From Shewanella putrefaciens (GTDB lineage Bacteria > Pseudomonadota > Gammaproteobacteria > Enterobacterales > Shewanellaceae): a stretch of 64,000 bases of DNA. Within the stretch, counting starts at the first letter, position 1. Each line of letters starts with the position of its first letter. Made by a program: the position numbers and the translations under genes. The notes under the pieces are model-generated. The model was not told the origin of the DNA, ran no database searches, and saw nothing but the letters and a program-made list of their open reading frames with translations. Location: assembly GCF_016406305.1 (NCBI RefSeq), contig NZ_CP066369.1, positions 3,738,501 through 3,802,500 on the forward strand, in the 5' to 3' direction. Below, piece after piece: positions 47,054-56,216 of this stretch.

Positions 47054-48298
47054 TTAGCTCTTCGCCAGTTCGACCTGATGAACCTTCTCGGTTTGATCCA
47101 CTATGGTCAACACCGCGGTATCACCGACGACATTACAGGACGTCAGCACCATATCGATGATGCGATCCAACGCTGCCACAATCGCAAAAGCTTCTATGGG
47201 TAATCCCATTTGATGGATTAATACCCCTATCATCACCATGCCACCACCGGGAACGCCGCCTGCGCCGACGGAGAGTAAGAAGACACTGAATAGCAAGGAG
47301 GGCAATTGCTCAGAGGTGATGGGCATACCAAAGGAGTTGGCGACAAAGAAAATCGCAATAGTGATATAAATTGCCACGCCGCCCATGTTCATAGTGGCAC
47401 CGAGCGGCACACCAAAACCAGCGACAGCGCGATTCACACCTAACTTGTCGGTTAAGGTACGCATAGTCACAGGAATAGTCGCATTTGAGCTTGCGGTCGA
47501 GAGTGAAAACAGCACTTGCTCTTGGGTCTTCTCGCGGAAAGTTTTGGCTGAAATTGGGGTAAAGAACCCCACCGCCATAGGATACACCACAAAAATCCAC
47601 AGTAGCAGCAGCGCGAGGATCAGCACCATATACTCAACCACGCTCATAAACACGCCGGCCTCTAAGGTCGCGCCGAGTTTAAACATCAAGGCAAATACAC
47701 CATAGGGCGCAAGACTCATCACCACAGAAATCAGTTTCATCATGATTTTATTGGCGGTTTGAAAACCTTGCACAGCGCCAGCCACATGCTCACCGAGGGA
47801 CTTGATCACTCCGCCGAGCAACAGGGCCATAAAGATCACTTGCAGCATATTGCCCGACATAAACGCCGCCACAGGGTTACGCGGGACTATGTCGACAACT
47901 AATGCCATCAGACTTGGCAGCTCAGTGGCGGTAATGGCGACGCCATCCGTGCTACTCATATCCACGCCTTTACCGGGTTCGAGTAACAGTGCCACTAATA
48001 ATGCGGTCGCGATTGCGACAAAGGTATTGATGATATAAAAACCGAAGGTCTTGCCACCTAAACGGCCAAAGCTTTTAAGATCCTGTAGCTCACAGACACC
48101 GCAAACGATACTCACAAACACCAGTGGCACCACTAACATCATGATCATATTGACGAACATAGTGCCAACGCCACCGGCAAGCTCCACTAAATTGCCCGAG
48201 AAAAAACCGATATCGTTTAAGAAGTATTGCACTATTGTGCCGAAAATAAGGCCGACAAACAGACCAATAAAGATCCGCGTCGAAAGTGATTTCATCAT
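47054..48298 (-). CDS. Dicarboxylate/amino acid:cation symporter (DAACS)
   Basis: This 414-aa protein has eight hydrophobic spans and the family signatures: FVNMIMMLVVPLVFVSIVCGV, SLSTASSNATIPVTMRTL (serine-rich hairpin HP1), GFGVPLGATMNMGGVAIYITIA and LDRIIDMVLTSCNVVGDTAVL. Members bring in glutamate, aspartate, fumarate or serine with Na+ or H+; the substrate is not decided here. The chemoreceptor gene immediately downstream may sense a related compound. Confidence 0.93.
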   Translation of the reverse strand: MMKSLSTRIFIGLFVGLIFGTIVQYFLNDIGFFSGNLVELAGGVGTMFVNMIMMLVVPLVFVSIVCGVCELQDLKSFGRLGGKTFGFYIINTFVAIATALLVALLLEPGKGVDMSSTDGVAITATELPSLMALVVDIVPRNPVAAFMSGNMLQVIFMALLLGGVIKSLGEHVAGAVQGFQTANKIMMKLISVVMSLAPYGVFALMFKLGATLEAGVFMSVVEYMVLILALLLLWIFVVYPMAVGFFTPISAKTFREKTQEQVLFSLSTASSNATIPVTMRTLTDKLGVNRAVAGFGVPLGATMNMGGVAIYITIAIFFVANSFGMPITSEQLPSLLFSVFLLSVGAGGVPGGGMVMIGVLIHQMGLPIEAFAIVAALDRIIDMVLTSCNVVGDTAVLTIVDQTEKVHQVELAKS

Positions 48299-48690
48299 GC
48301 TTGTGGTTTCCCCAGAAAGGTCATTTATTTGTTATTCATCTTCCATGATGAGCACAATTGCCAATCCATTTTTGGCTCAGGCGGGGGATAGTGAAACATG
48401 CTGGCAGTAAATTCAATGAATAAATTTACTTATTTAATTTTAAATTAAGCAAATCACATCACAAAAAAATTATATCATTATGATTTTAAATAAAATAAAA
48501 ACAGCTGAATAATAAACGTTCAGTTAGCCTTTTTATTTTAAAATAAAAATAGTAACAGTTTTCAAACAAAAAACTCACGTTTAAAGGGTTTTATTGGGAT
48601 AGCGCTAGATTTAAAAACTGAATAAATACTTTAATTAGAATTTAATACTAACAATATCGCATTTCACAGAGAGATGGGGAAGGATAAAAG
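48299..48690. other. Very AT-rich intergenic region, 392 bp
   Basis: Spacer between the symporter gene and the 3' end of the Toprim gene. It contains an AT-only palindrome around 48529-48550 (TTTTTATTTTAAAATAAAAA). This may serve as a weak terminator for the Wadjet-like operon. No gene is seen. Confidence 0.45.
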
Positions 48691-49563
48691 TTAACTGTAT
48701 GCCAGTAGTACTAGTTCAAGCCGATGCTGCAGCAGGTGCTGCTGTTTGATACTAATACGGTGTTGATTTAACCAAACGGCTAATTTTTGCGAATGCTTTA
48801 ACTCGGCACTTTGCAAATACTTCATCTGTTTGGCTTGCTTGTCGAAATCATCAGTAGAATTAATTTGCGCTATCGCCAATAACTCGGCGGGTGCTGTCAG
48901 CGCAAGTTGCGGCACAACACTATGGGTCACGCCGATTAAGGTATGGGCGATTTGCAGTCCTGCGGGATCTAAATCGGTAAAGGCGATAATCGGCAATTTA
49001 TCAGCCATCGCTTGTAAAAAGTGCCGCACGCCAATCGGGGAATGATGACCGCTACCTCGGTAGATAACCATTACATTAGTTAAATCCTGTGGCAAACGCG
49101 CTTGATGGATAACATCAAATACATCCAAATTTTCAACCACTAGGATGGCTGCAATATTGAGTTCATGGCAGTGCTTTTGCGCTTCGTCCAAAGGAATACG
49201 CAGTGAGGATAAAGCGGATATTGCAACAGGTGGCGATTGAAAGCCCAGAAACTTGAGTAACACATACTCGGCTTCGGGGCGGATCTTAGCGAGTTTCTCA
49301 TTATGACTTTTGGCGGACATGGCGATGCGATCGACATTAAAATCTAGATCCCTGAGATCGAGCCCCATTAATGCCAACACGCTTTGCCTTAGCAGCTCAA
49401 AATCTTTGGGCGCAAAACACAGATACTTTTCGGATCCGTCTAACTCGCCCACTTCTAACTCGCGGTAAATCGCGCGCCAGTTAGCCGTGAGTTTCACTTT
49501 TACAGAACGCTTTTGATAAGCGTTCTGTAAAAGCTGTAGTTGTTGCTGGCCTAGGCGAGCCAT
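48691..49563 (-). CDS. jetD: Toprim-domain protein, JetD-like (Wadjet nuclease subunit)
   Basis: This 290-aa protein ends the cassette. Residues 137-205 form a Toprim core: ILVVENLDVF with Glu144, and IIAFTDLDPAGLQIA with the DxD pair Asp197/Asp199, the metal-binding arrangement of topoisomerase- and JetD-type nucleases. The N-terminal 100 residues are a small wing-like domain. JetD subunits cut plasmid DNA after the SMC motor has extruded it. It is shorter than many JetD proteins and looks like a divergent branch (DUF7281-like). Its start overlaps the MksF-like stop by 13 bp. Confidence 0.8.
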   Translation of the reverse strand: MARLGQQQLQLLQNAYQKRSVKVKLTANWRAIYRELEVGELDGSEKYLCFAPKDFELLRQSVLALMGLDLRDLDFNVDRIAMSAKSHNEKLAKIRPEAEYVLLKFLGFQSPPVAISALSSLRIPLDEAQKHCHELNIAAILVVENLDVFDVIHQARLPQDLTNVMVIYRGSGHHSPIGVRHFLQAMADKLPIIAFTDLDPAGLQIAHTLIGVTHSVVPQLALTAPAELLAIAQINSTDDFDKQAKQMKYLQSAELKHSQKLAVWLNQHRISIKQQHLLQHRLELVLLAYS

Positions 49564-50774
49564 AACTCAACATCACGAATAATAAAGTTGCCGCTATAGA
49601 TGGGATGCGGTTCACCCAATGGCTCAAGCTCAAAATAAGCCTTGTGTTCATCGGGCAGACCTTCGTAGCCGCCAATCACTTGATAAATCCAGCTTTCGGC
49701 GTCCCAAGGCAGGGCTTTATCCGCCAGATATTCCAGCGCCGATTGGCGCAGGCCAGACTCAATCACATCGACAAAATACTCATCCACCGCCTGTTTGAGC
49801 GGATTATCCGGCACATCGAAGTCTTCACTTTGGGTGATAGAAACGGATACATCATGCTCACGCACCGCCGCAATCACAGGATTGCGGCTGATGGCCTTGA
49901 TATGGGCGACAATATTCATTAACTCCAGCTCTTGGCTGGCGTTATGCACGTCCACCGATGCGGGGGCGAGCAAGACTTCGGCGCGATTGAATAGACTCGG
50001 GATTTCCTTGTGGGACACATGGTCCGCAGGGCGATAATCTGGATGCAAGTCAGTGTAGAGTAACCAGCCTTTGAGCAAACGGGTACGGCCACGGATTTGC
50101 CTAAAGCGGCCTAAGAGTTCGAGTAAACGCCCCTGCACTACGCTCAGTTCCTGGGCGCAGTCGCTCATGGTTTCCTGCAGAGTCGTCACTAAGAGTTTGC
50201 GCAGCTCTCGGATATCGCCAGCGATTTCGCCTAGTTCACTAAACTGGAACATCTCTAAGCCATTAAGCAATTCAGACACTTGGCTTTGGGCTAATTCGTT
50301 TTCGCGGATCTTAGCGTTGATCGTACCAACGTAACCGAACTCGTTATTGATCCGACCCCAGAGCACACGGATCGAATAACGCAGACTGTCGGCGAAACTA
50401 TAAACATGTTCGCTTAAATCTGATAAATAGGCCTCGGCGGCGCTGTAGTCTGAGCTATGACGCGCCTCTTTATAATGATCGGCCAAGGTTTTAATGGTCG
50501 CTAAGGCCGAACCCACATTAGAGTCGATTTGGCGATTGCGCTCATCACTTAAGCCTTCTTCGAGCAAGGCACGCACAGACCGCTTAAGCCGCAGCTCCTG
50601 ATCTGGCTCTGGCCGCCACAAAATGCCGGCTTGTTTAAGTTTTTCGACCACGCTTGGATCGTGCGCATCCTCGTTTAAGGAACCCGCCAAATAAGCGTCC
50701 ATAATAATGTCAGCATGGCGACCTAACTGCTTGAGCAGCTTAACCCCCGCCTGATGTAAGTTACTGCTCATCAT
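49551..50774 (-). CDS. jetA: MksF/JetA-like kleisin subunit
   Basis: This 407-aa protein is largely helical with long heptad-like stretches (residues 60-260) and globular ends, the layout of MukF/MksF/JetA kleisins, which bridge the two SMC heads. LSEHVYSFADSLRYSIRVLWGRIN and RELRKLLVTTLQETMSD support the helical scaffold. The identity rests mainly on position between MksE-like and Toprim genes and on size. AAGGAGG precedes the start. It sits 45 bp after the MksE-like gene. Confidence 0.72.
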   Translation of the reverse strand: MMSSNLHQAGVKLLKQLGRHADIIMDAYLAGSLNEDAHDPSVVEKLKQAGILWRPEPDQELRLKRSVRALLEEGLSDERNRQIDSNVGSALATIKTLADHYKEARHSSDYSAAEAYLSDLSEHVYSFADSLRYSIRVLWGRINNEFGYVGTINAKIRENELAQSQVSELLNGLEMFQFSELGEIAGDIRELRKLLVTTLQETMSDCAQELSVVQGRLLELLGRFRQIRGRTRLLKGWLLYTDLHPDYRPADHVSHKEIPSLFNRAEVLLAPASVDVHNASQELELMNIVAHIKAISRNPVIAAVREHDVSVSITQSEDFDVPDNPLKQAVDEYFVDVIESGLRQSALEYLADKALPWDAESWIYQVIGGYEGLPDEHKAYFELEPLGEPHPIYSGNFIIRDVELWLA

Positions 50775-50819
50775 GGCCTCCTTGGTCGCAGCTTTTACTT
50801 AGGTTTAATCGTGCCAACA

Positions 50820-51482
50820 TTAGATTAAATCCCGCTGGGTCGCCGTTTCCGCCTGCGCTTCTAGGCTTAAACCTTCTGTTTCGTCGATAAAACGAATGAC
50901 TTCATACAGATAATCCAGCTTGCCGGTGGCGATATAGATTTGCTTCTCCGCATTGGGGCGCACTAAATAGCCGAGTTCGACTAAGCGTTTGAAGACTAAT
51001 TTGATTTGCGCATCACTGTTGGTGCTGGTCGAGCCAAATAGCCGATATTGGCTGAGTTTGGCTAACTGCTCGCGAAACGCCGGCGTGTCTTCGATGCGGC
51101 TTTGTAGCTCGGTTAAACGCACGGGCGCACCTTCGCTCAGCGGCGCATCTTGGCCACTGGCCTCTTGCACTAATACCAACCATTCCACCAGCGGGATCAA
51201 TGCCTGACAGATATCCTTAAACTGCGATGAAATCACTTTACGTTCGGCATCGCCTAACTGTAAGTAACCGCAGAAGAACACATCGCCTTCGGCGGCGGAC
51301 GCCACGGTACGGTTGATTTGATTGAGGTAAGCCTCGACCCGCTCGCGGGTGCTGTTATTTTTAAGGGCGCGCCAGCCTTCTTCATTAGTAGTGCGGCAAA
51401 TAAATTCGCCCTTGAGTAACAGCTCAATTAACGCGCCGGTGCCGACTAATACGGTTTGGTTCGATTCGTTCATGCCGCTCAT
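50820..51482 (-). CDS. jetB: MksE/JetB-like subunit
   Basis: This 220-aa protein has the winged-helix pattern of MukE/MksE/JetB: LIELLLKGEFICRTTNEEGWRAL near the N-terminus and LVFKRLVELGYLVRPNAEKQIYIATGKLDYLYEVIRFI near the C-terminus. MksE dimers bind the kleisin and regulate SMC engagement. Its ATG overlaps the stop of the duplicated JetC-tail mini-ORF (TAATG), and its AAGGAGG ribosome-binding site lies within that mini-ORF. Confidence 0.78.
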   Translation of the reverse strand: MSGMNESNQTVLVGTGALIELLLKGEFICRTTNEEGWRALKNNSTRERVEAYLNQINRTVASAAEGDVFFCGYLQLGDAERKVISSQFKDICQALIPLVEWLVLVQEASGQDAPLSEGAPVRLTELQSRIEDTPAFREQLAKLSQYRLFGSTSTNSDAQIKLVFKRLVELGYLVRPNAEKQIYIATGKLDYLYEVIRFIDETEGLSLEAQAETATQRDLI

Positions 51483-51592
51483 TAGATGGCCTCCTTCGAC
51501 AAACGTTTGCTAAGCATGTCGGCAATTGCGCTTTTCACGTTAGCCTTAGGTTTTACCAGCCGCAACATCTTGGTTTGTTTTAATTCAAGCAT
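51482..51592 (-). CDS. Duplicated C-terminal tail of the JetC-like protein, 36-aa mini-ORF
   Basis: Directly after the JetC-like stop, two bases on, an ATG opens a 36-codon frame. Its end IADMLSKRLSKEAI is almost identical to the JetC-like C-terminus IADMLNKRLSKEAI; QTK and LVVKPK-like residues upstream also match. It ends in TAATG with the MksE-like start. It is either a leftover of a partial tandem duplication or a small expressed protein. Its last codons hold the AAGGAGG that serves the next gene, a likely reason for its retention. Confidence 0.7.
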   Translation of the reverse strand: MLELKQTKMLRLVKPKANVKSAIADMLSKRLSKEAI

Positions 51593-51594
51593 GA

Positions 51595-54500
51595 TTAGAT
51601 GGCCTCCTTCGACAAACGCTTATTCAACATGTCTGCAATTGGGTTGACTTTAGGTTTTACCACCTGCAACTTCTTGGTTTGTTTGTTGATAATGTAACGG
51701 TTGGCGAACAAGTTCAGCACCTCAGATTCTGGGTTCGGGAAGGCGCCCAGCACACAAATGTTGTTGTTTTCGCAGGCATCGAAAATCTTCTTCACGTTGG
51801 TATGGTGCAGAGTGCCGAGTTCATCGATAGGCCAGTGAATGGTTACATCGGCGCGGCCACGCAGCAAACGCGTGAATGCCAGCAGGAACTTACACAAAAT
51901 CAGATATGCCATACCGTGGCTTGAGGATTCATTAAGCTGTCTATCGGTGCGGATAATCAAATCGCTGTTACCTTCTTTAAGGCGCAGCTCGATTTCCAGC
52001 AACTTAGAGATGCCCCCCGTTAACGCGGCGCGGCCGATAATGTCTAAGGCTCGGCGCATGCTGTTGGTGTAATCCTCATCGGGTAAGCCATTAAAACCAT
52101 CGTTTTTCCAATGTTTAAAGGCTTTGACGAACTGTTCAAGCTCAGGCCAGAACTCTAACTCGCTGATGCGCGAGCGAATTCGCACAGCCGATTCAGACAC
52201 GCCATCGAGGAATAACTCTTCGCCCACTTCGCGGGTAATACGCGCACTTTGGGAGGCGATGCGACGGTCAATATCGGCTAACACATCGTAGAAAGCGGTT
52301 AAGTCGACGCCGAAAATTCGTCCCTGCTCACGCAGCGCCATAATCGATTGCGGCACTATTACGTTCAGCAATTGCTCAAGCTGTGGCACTAACTTACGGT
52401 AATCCAGCAGACGAATGCCTTTGTCGTTGATAAAGCTCGATTCTTCGCGGGCACGTTCCCAGGTTTCGGCCAGGCCCGAACCTGACTTACTGGCGATCAC
52501 TGAGTCGAAATGCTCCACATATTGCTTGACCGAGCCCATCAGATAATCGCGTTTTAGCAGCAAGTCTTCACCTTGGCGCAGACGCTCGCCTAGGCTGCCT
52601 TGGGCTTCTTCGTTATTGGTTGGTAACTTAAGCTCGGCGAGTTTACGCATCACGGCGCGTAATTTAGTTAAGTTTTCAGAGGCTTCCACCTGCGCGGCAT
52701 TGGATGCCTTAAGCTCGGTATCCAATTTCTGCCTGCGGGTCTTCACCTCTAAGGTTTTGGCCTTAAGCTGTTGATCGATTTCCGATACGGCGCGTTTCAC
52801 ATCGGCAAGCTGGGTTTGCAGTTTAGGTTTACGTATCAGCCAAGTGTGTTGATACCAGTCATCGAAGCGCAATACGTCGCTGCGACGCTGCTCGGCGCGG
52901 CTGATTTTGGTTTCTAACTCACGAATTTGTTGCTTAAGTTTGAGGATATTGTCCTCATCCACGCCGCGGGATTTAAGCTCGTTTTTGTACCAAGTCTCAC
53001 AGGCTTTCTGCTCGATTTTGGCACTCTCTCGGCGCCCTTCAATGGCCGCTTTAATTTGCCCGAGTTGATTGTCGAGCGCGCCTATCACTTCCTGCCAATA
53101 AGCTTGTTTTTCCATGCGCGCTTCTAGCGCTTGGGATTGAAGCTCTTCGAGCCAGAGTTCGTGCTGATGTTTAAGCTGTTTGAGCTCGCCATCCAGCTGA
53201 GTCAGTCTCTGTCCCGCATGGGCTTTACGCTCACTCAAGGCTTTATTGATTTTCTCTTGCTCGCTGCGCTTCTCATCGAATAGACGACGCAGATCGTCAC
53301 GGCTATTTTTGTAGGCGGTGCGGGCAAAAGTGAGTTCACGGCTGAGATTATCCAGCTCGCCGTTAATCGCGATTAATTGTGATTCCGCCTCGGTTTGTAG
53401 TTCCTGAGCACTTTGCAATGCTTCTTCGGCTTTGCTTAAGCGAATACGCAGCTCTTGTTCGGAGGCGGCATATTCAGGCACATCGATGGCTTTAAGATCT
53501 AAATGCACGCCAAAGAAAGCTTCGCTCGATTCAGTCACTAAGCTTGGATGTAAATCGGTGCGATGCAACAGTTCTGGCGCAATCACTTTCCCTAAATTTT
53601 GCTCCCAGCCTTGGGCTTCTTTACGCAAGAATTCCAATAGGGTGTGGGACTCGGGGAACAACATATGATGCAGTTCATCCAGCTCTGCTTGGCGCTCATT
53701 CACCCTTAAACTGGCGATACGCAAAGCTTCGTTGGCTTGATCGCGCTTAGATCTGAGTTTGCGCTCATCGCTGGCGAGACGCTCGACCTTGGCATTGCAG
53801 CTTTCTTGCTCTTCATCGGCGCGGTGAATACGTTCGTCGAAAATCGCTAGGCTTAACTTTTCTTCTTCGGTGTAAGTCACGCCATCGACACGTAATTTAA
53901 GCTCGGCGGCTGTGAGTTTAAATTGGTATTCCTGCTCGCTAAAGCTGGCCTTACCCGCATCCATTTGGTTACGCCATTGCGCTTCTAAGGCATCGATATC
54001 GGCGCGCGCGACTTCGCGCTGTTTATCCCGGGCTTCGCGCTGCTTGTCTTGGTCGCTATGTAGGCCTTCTAACTCGCGGTTTAACTGCTCGCCAATTTTA
54101 CTGCGACGGGCATTGTAGGCCGCCTCGATATCTTGGTGCTTCTCGGTTTGCAGCTTATGGCGTTCGGTGAGGTTTTCAACATCGGTGCGCCAGTTTGGCA
54201 GCATCTCAAGGGAGGCTTTAGCCTCTTCGATATTGGCATCTAAAAAGGCGGCGTGCTGACCTTCAATGGCATCGAGTTCATACTCGCACTTAGCCACATC
54301 ACCCTTAGCGGCGGATAAATCGAGGTTCAGCTCATCACGCTGCTCTTTCCATTCATCGTCGAGCAATCTGAGTTTTAAATTCAGTTCTTTAGCTAAGGTT
54401 TGCTCCCTATCTTGGCGATCGGCTTCTAAGGTTTCATCGTTGCGATAACCGCGGGACAAGCTGGCTAAACGCAGCTCGGCGCTGAGTAGTTGGTTAAATT

Positions 54501-55269
54501 CTTGCTCGAGTTTTTCAAACTCGGGGCGAATAACTTCAAAGCCTTGGATCAATTGGCTCTCACGGATCCACGCTTCGACGCGCTGTGGATTTAAACGTGA
54601 GCTGGGCGGATTAACCCCGTCTTCCTCTAAAATGGCAGCGATCATGGATTTGACCGTCTCCATCTTGCCTTCTTTGGAGTGCACCGCTTTAGCCAGCTTT
54701 TCGATGTGGCGCAGTGAATGCTCGCCCTCACACAGGGCAAATTGGCGCGCATAGGCCCTAAGTTCGCTGCGGTTGCTGCCCGTGCTTAATAGGGTGCGAT
54801 CGTTTTGAATAATGGCGCGATATTCACGGGTATTGAGCAAGTTAGTGGTAGCGATGCCGGCACGTTTTAAATCTCGGCCAAGCTCAGCCATGGTATGGCA
54901 GAGTACAGTATCGCCATTTTGCGTTTTAATATAATCGCTTAACTCAAAACCTTTGGCGATAAAACGATAGTTAACGCCCTTGCCATCACCTGCCGAAGCC
55001 AGCACGGCTTGATACAGTAAGCCATCGGCCTTTTGATATTCGTAAATAATGTAGCTTGAATCGTGTGGCAAGTACCAACGCTCGAAACTGTCGCGGGTTG
55101 ATGGCACCACGCGGCTTGGGTATTCACCATAAAAAACAGGCACTAGACGTTGTAATGTCGTTTTACCCGAGGCGTTAGTACCACAAATATTGGTATGGCC
55201 ATTAAGGGCGAGTTCCACAACGCCCGGAAGGTGCGTATCAATCAACACAATACGAATCAAGCTTGGCAT
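51595..55269 (-). CDS. jetC: SMC-like ATPase, JetC/MksB-like
   Basis: This 1224-aa protein has Walker A GTNASGKTT (residues 30-38), long coiled coils from about residue 230 to 930 with a central break, and a C-terminal head with ABC-type ESSSHGMAYLILCKFLLAF signature-like sequence and Walker B VTIHWPIDELGTL. That is the organisation of MukB/MksB/JetC motors that extrude DNA loops. It is the first gene of the operon, so the cassette order is C-B-A-D. The last residues reappear in the mini-ORF after its stop. Confidence 0.88.
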   Translation of the reverse strand: MPSLIRIVLIDTHLPGVVELALNGHTNICGTNASGKTTLQRLVPVFYGEYPSRVVPSTRDSFERWYLPHDSSYIIYEYQKADGLLYQAVLASAGDGKGVNYRFIAKGFELSDYIKTQNGDTVLCHTMAELGRDLKRAGIATTNLLNTREYRAIIQNDRTLLSTGSNRSELRAYARQFALCEGEHSLRHIEKLAKAVHSKEGKMETVKSMIAAILEEDGVNPPSSRLNPQRVEAWIRESQLIQGFEVIRPEFEKLEQEFNQLLSAELRLASLSRGYRNDETLEADRQDREQTLAKELNLKLRLLDDEWKEQRDELNLDLSAAKGDVAKCEYELDAIEGQHAAFLDANIEEAKASLEMLPNWRTDVENLTERHKLQTEKHQDIEAAYNARRSKIGEQLNRELEGLHSDQDKQREARDKQREVARADIDALEAQWRNQMDAGKASFSEQEYQFKLTAAELKLRVDGVTYTEEEKLSLAIFDERIHRADEEQESCNAKVERLASDERKLRSKRDQANEALRIASLRVNERQAELDELHHMLFPESHTLLEFLRKEAQGWEQNLGKVIAPELLHRTDLHPSLVTESSEAFFGVHLDLKAIDVPEYAASEQELRIRLSKAEEALQSAQELQTEAESQLIAINGELDNLSRELTFARTAYKNSRDDLRRLFDEKRSEQEKINKALSERKAHAGQRLTQLDGELKQLKHQHELWLEELQSQALEARMEKQAYWQEVIGALDNQLGQIKAAIEGRRESAKIEQKACETWYKNELKSRGVDEDNILKLKQQIRELETKISRAEQRRSDVLRFDDWYQHTWLIRKPKLQTQLADVKRAVSEIDQQLKAKTLEVKTRRQKLDTELKASNAAQVEASENLTKLRAVMRKLAELKLPTNNEEAQGSLGERLRQGEDLLLKRDYLMGSVKQYVEHFDSVIASKSGSGLAETWERAREESSFINDKGIRLLDYRKLVPQLEQLLNVIVPQSIMALREQGRIFGVDLTAFYDVLADIDRRIASQSARITREVGEELFLDGVSESAVRIRSRISELEFWPELEQFVKAFKHWKNDGFNGLPDEDYTNSMRRALDIIGRAALTGGISKLLEIELRLKEGNSDLIIRTDRQLNESSSHGMAYLILCKFLLAFTRLLRGRADVTIHWPIDELGTLHHTNVKKIFDACENNNICVLGAFPNPESEVLNLFANRYIINKQTKKLQVVKPKVNPIADMLNKRLSKEAI

Positions 55270-55595
55270 TTCATTCCTTATCCAAACGGGAAGGCTTTAT
55301 CTTTAGAACCCAGCCTTATCTGGCAGGTAAGACAAAGACAATCAAATATGGCCCTATGATAGTTAACTATGATGTTTAAAAATCGTGGCCCAAAAAATCG
55401 TGCCCTTAACATAAGGCAATCTCATAGCATTGGCAATTCAGCGGCGATGCACGAATGCCTTAGCTCACATCTCAGCCCATTGCTCAGCAAAAACATAACC
55501 CTATAGCTAGGCTCAAATCAAACGGCCAATAATACGATAACTTAGCCAAAATAGGCGGCTAACAAAGCGGCAGTTAACACAGTAAAAGGTAAATT
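55270..55595. other. Intergenic region, 326 bp, promoter of the Wadjet-like operon
   Basis: Spacer between the JetC-like start and the ttrR stop. It should hold the promoter for the cassette and the ttrRS terminator. I see no reliable hairpin, operator or small gene. Confidence 0.4.
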
Positions 55596-56216
55596 TTAGT
55601 GGTTATCTTCAAGGCGCAGACGTTCGGCGATCCGACTGTAGATCAGCATCATTTCCGCCAGCGATCCCACTTGCATGCCCTTCATCAAATTGGCGCGGTG
55701 GATCTCAACCGTGCGCATGGCGATACAGAGACTATCGGCGATCTCTTGGTTCTTCAGGCCTTGGGCAATCAGGTTGAGTATCTCCCGCTCCCTTGGCGTG
55801 AGCGCTTGATAAGTCTCAAGATACTGATTGTCTTGATGATGCGCCTTGGTATGTTCCAACGCTTTGACAACCGCTTCGGCTAACTTAGCGCCATCGGCGG
55901 GCTTTTGGAAAAAATCCACCGCACCTAATTTAAGCGCATCTACCGCCATTGGCACATCGCCATGGCCGGTGAGATAAATCACCGCTAGCGGACTATTTTT
56001 TGCCACTAATTCAAGATGCAACTGTGGGCCACTCAAACCCGGCATACGCACATCGACTAGCGCACAACCCGGCAGGGTTAAGTCTACGGCGGAAAAAAAG
56101 GCTTCGGCGCTATCAAAATCGGTGATCTTAAGGCCATAACTTTCAAGCATAAAACGCAAAGAACGACGCACTGAGTCATCGTCATCGATTAAATACACAG
56201 GTAGCTCAAGACTCAT
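55596..56216 (-). CDS. ttrR: Tetrathionate response regulator TtrR
   Basis: This 206-aa FixJ-type regulator has a receiver domain (LIDDDDSVRRSLRFMLESYG, phospho-Asp55 in ALVDVRMPGLSG, Lys in FFQKPADG) and a LuxR HTH (LTPREREILNLIAQGLKNQEIADSLCIAMRTVEIHRANLMKGM). It is encoded with TtrS (overlap TAATG) and is divergent from ttrBCA, matching Salmonella ttrRSBCA logic, where TtrR activates the reductase operon in response to tetrathionate. Confidence 0.92.
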   Translation of the reverse strand: MSLELPVYLIDDDDSVRRSLRFMLESYGLKITDFDSAEAFFSAVDLTLPGCALVDVRMPGLSGPQLHLELVAKNSPLAVIYLTGHGDVPMAVDALKLGAVDFFQKPADGAKLAEAVVKALEHTKAHHQDNQYLETYQALTPREREILNLIAQGLKNQEIADSLCIAMRTVEIHRANLMKGMQVGSLAEMMLIYSRIAERLRLEDNH

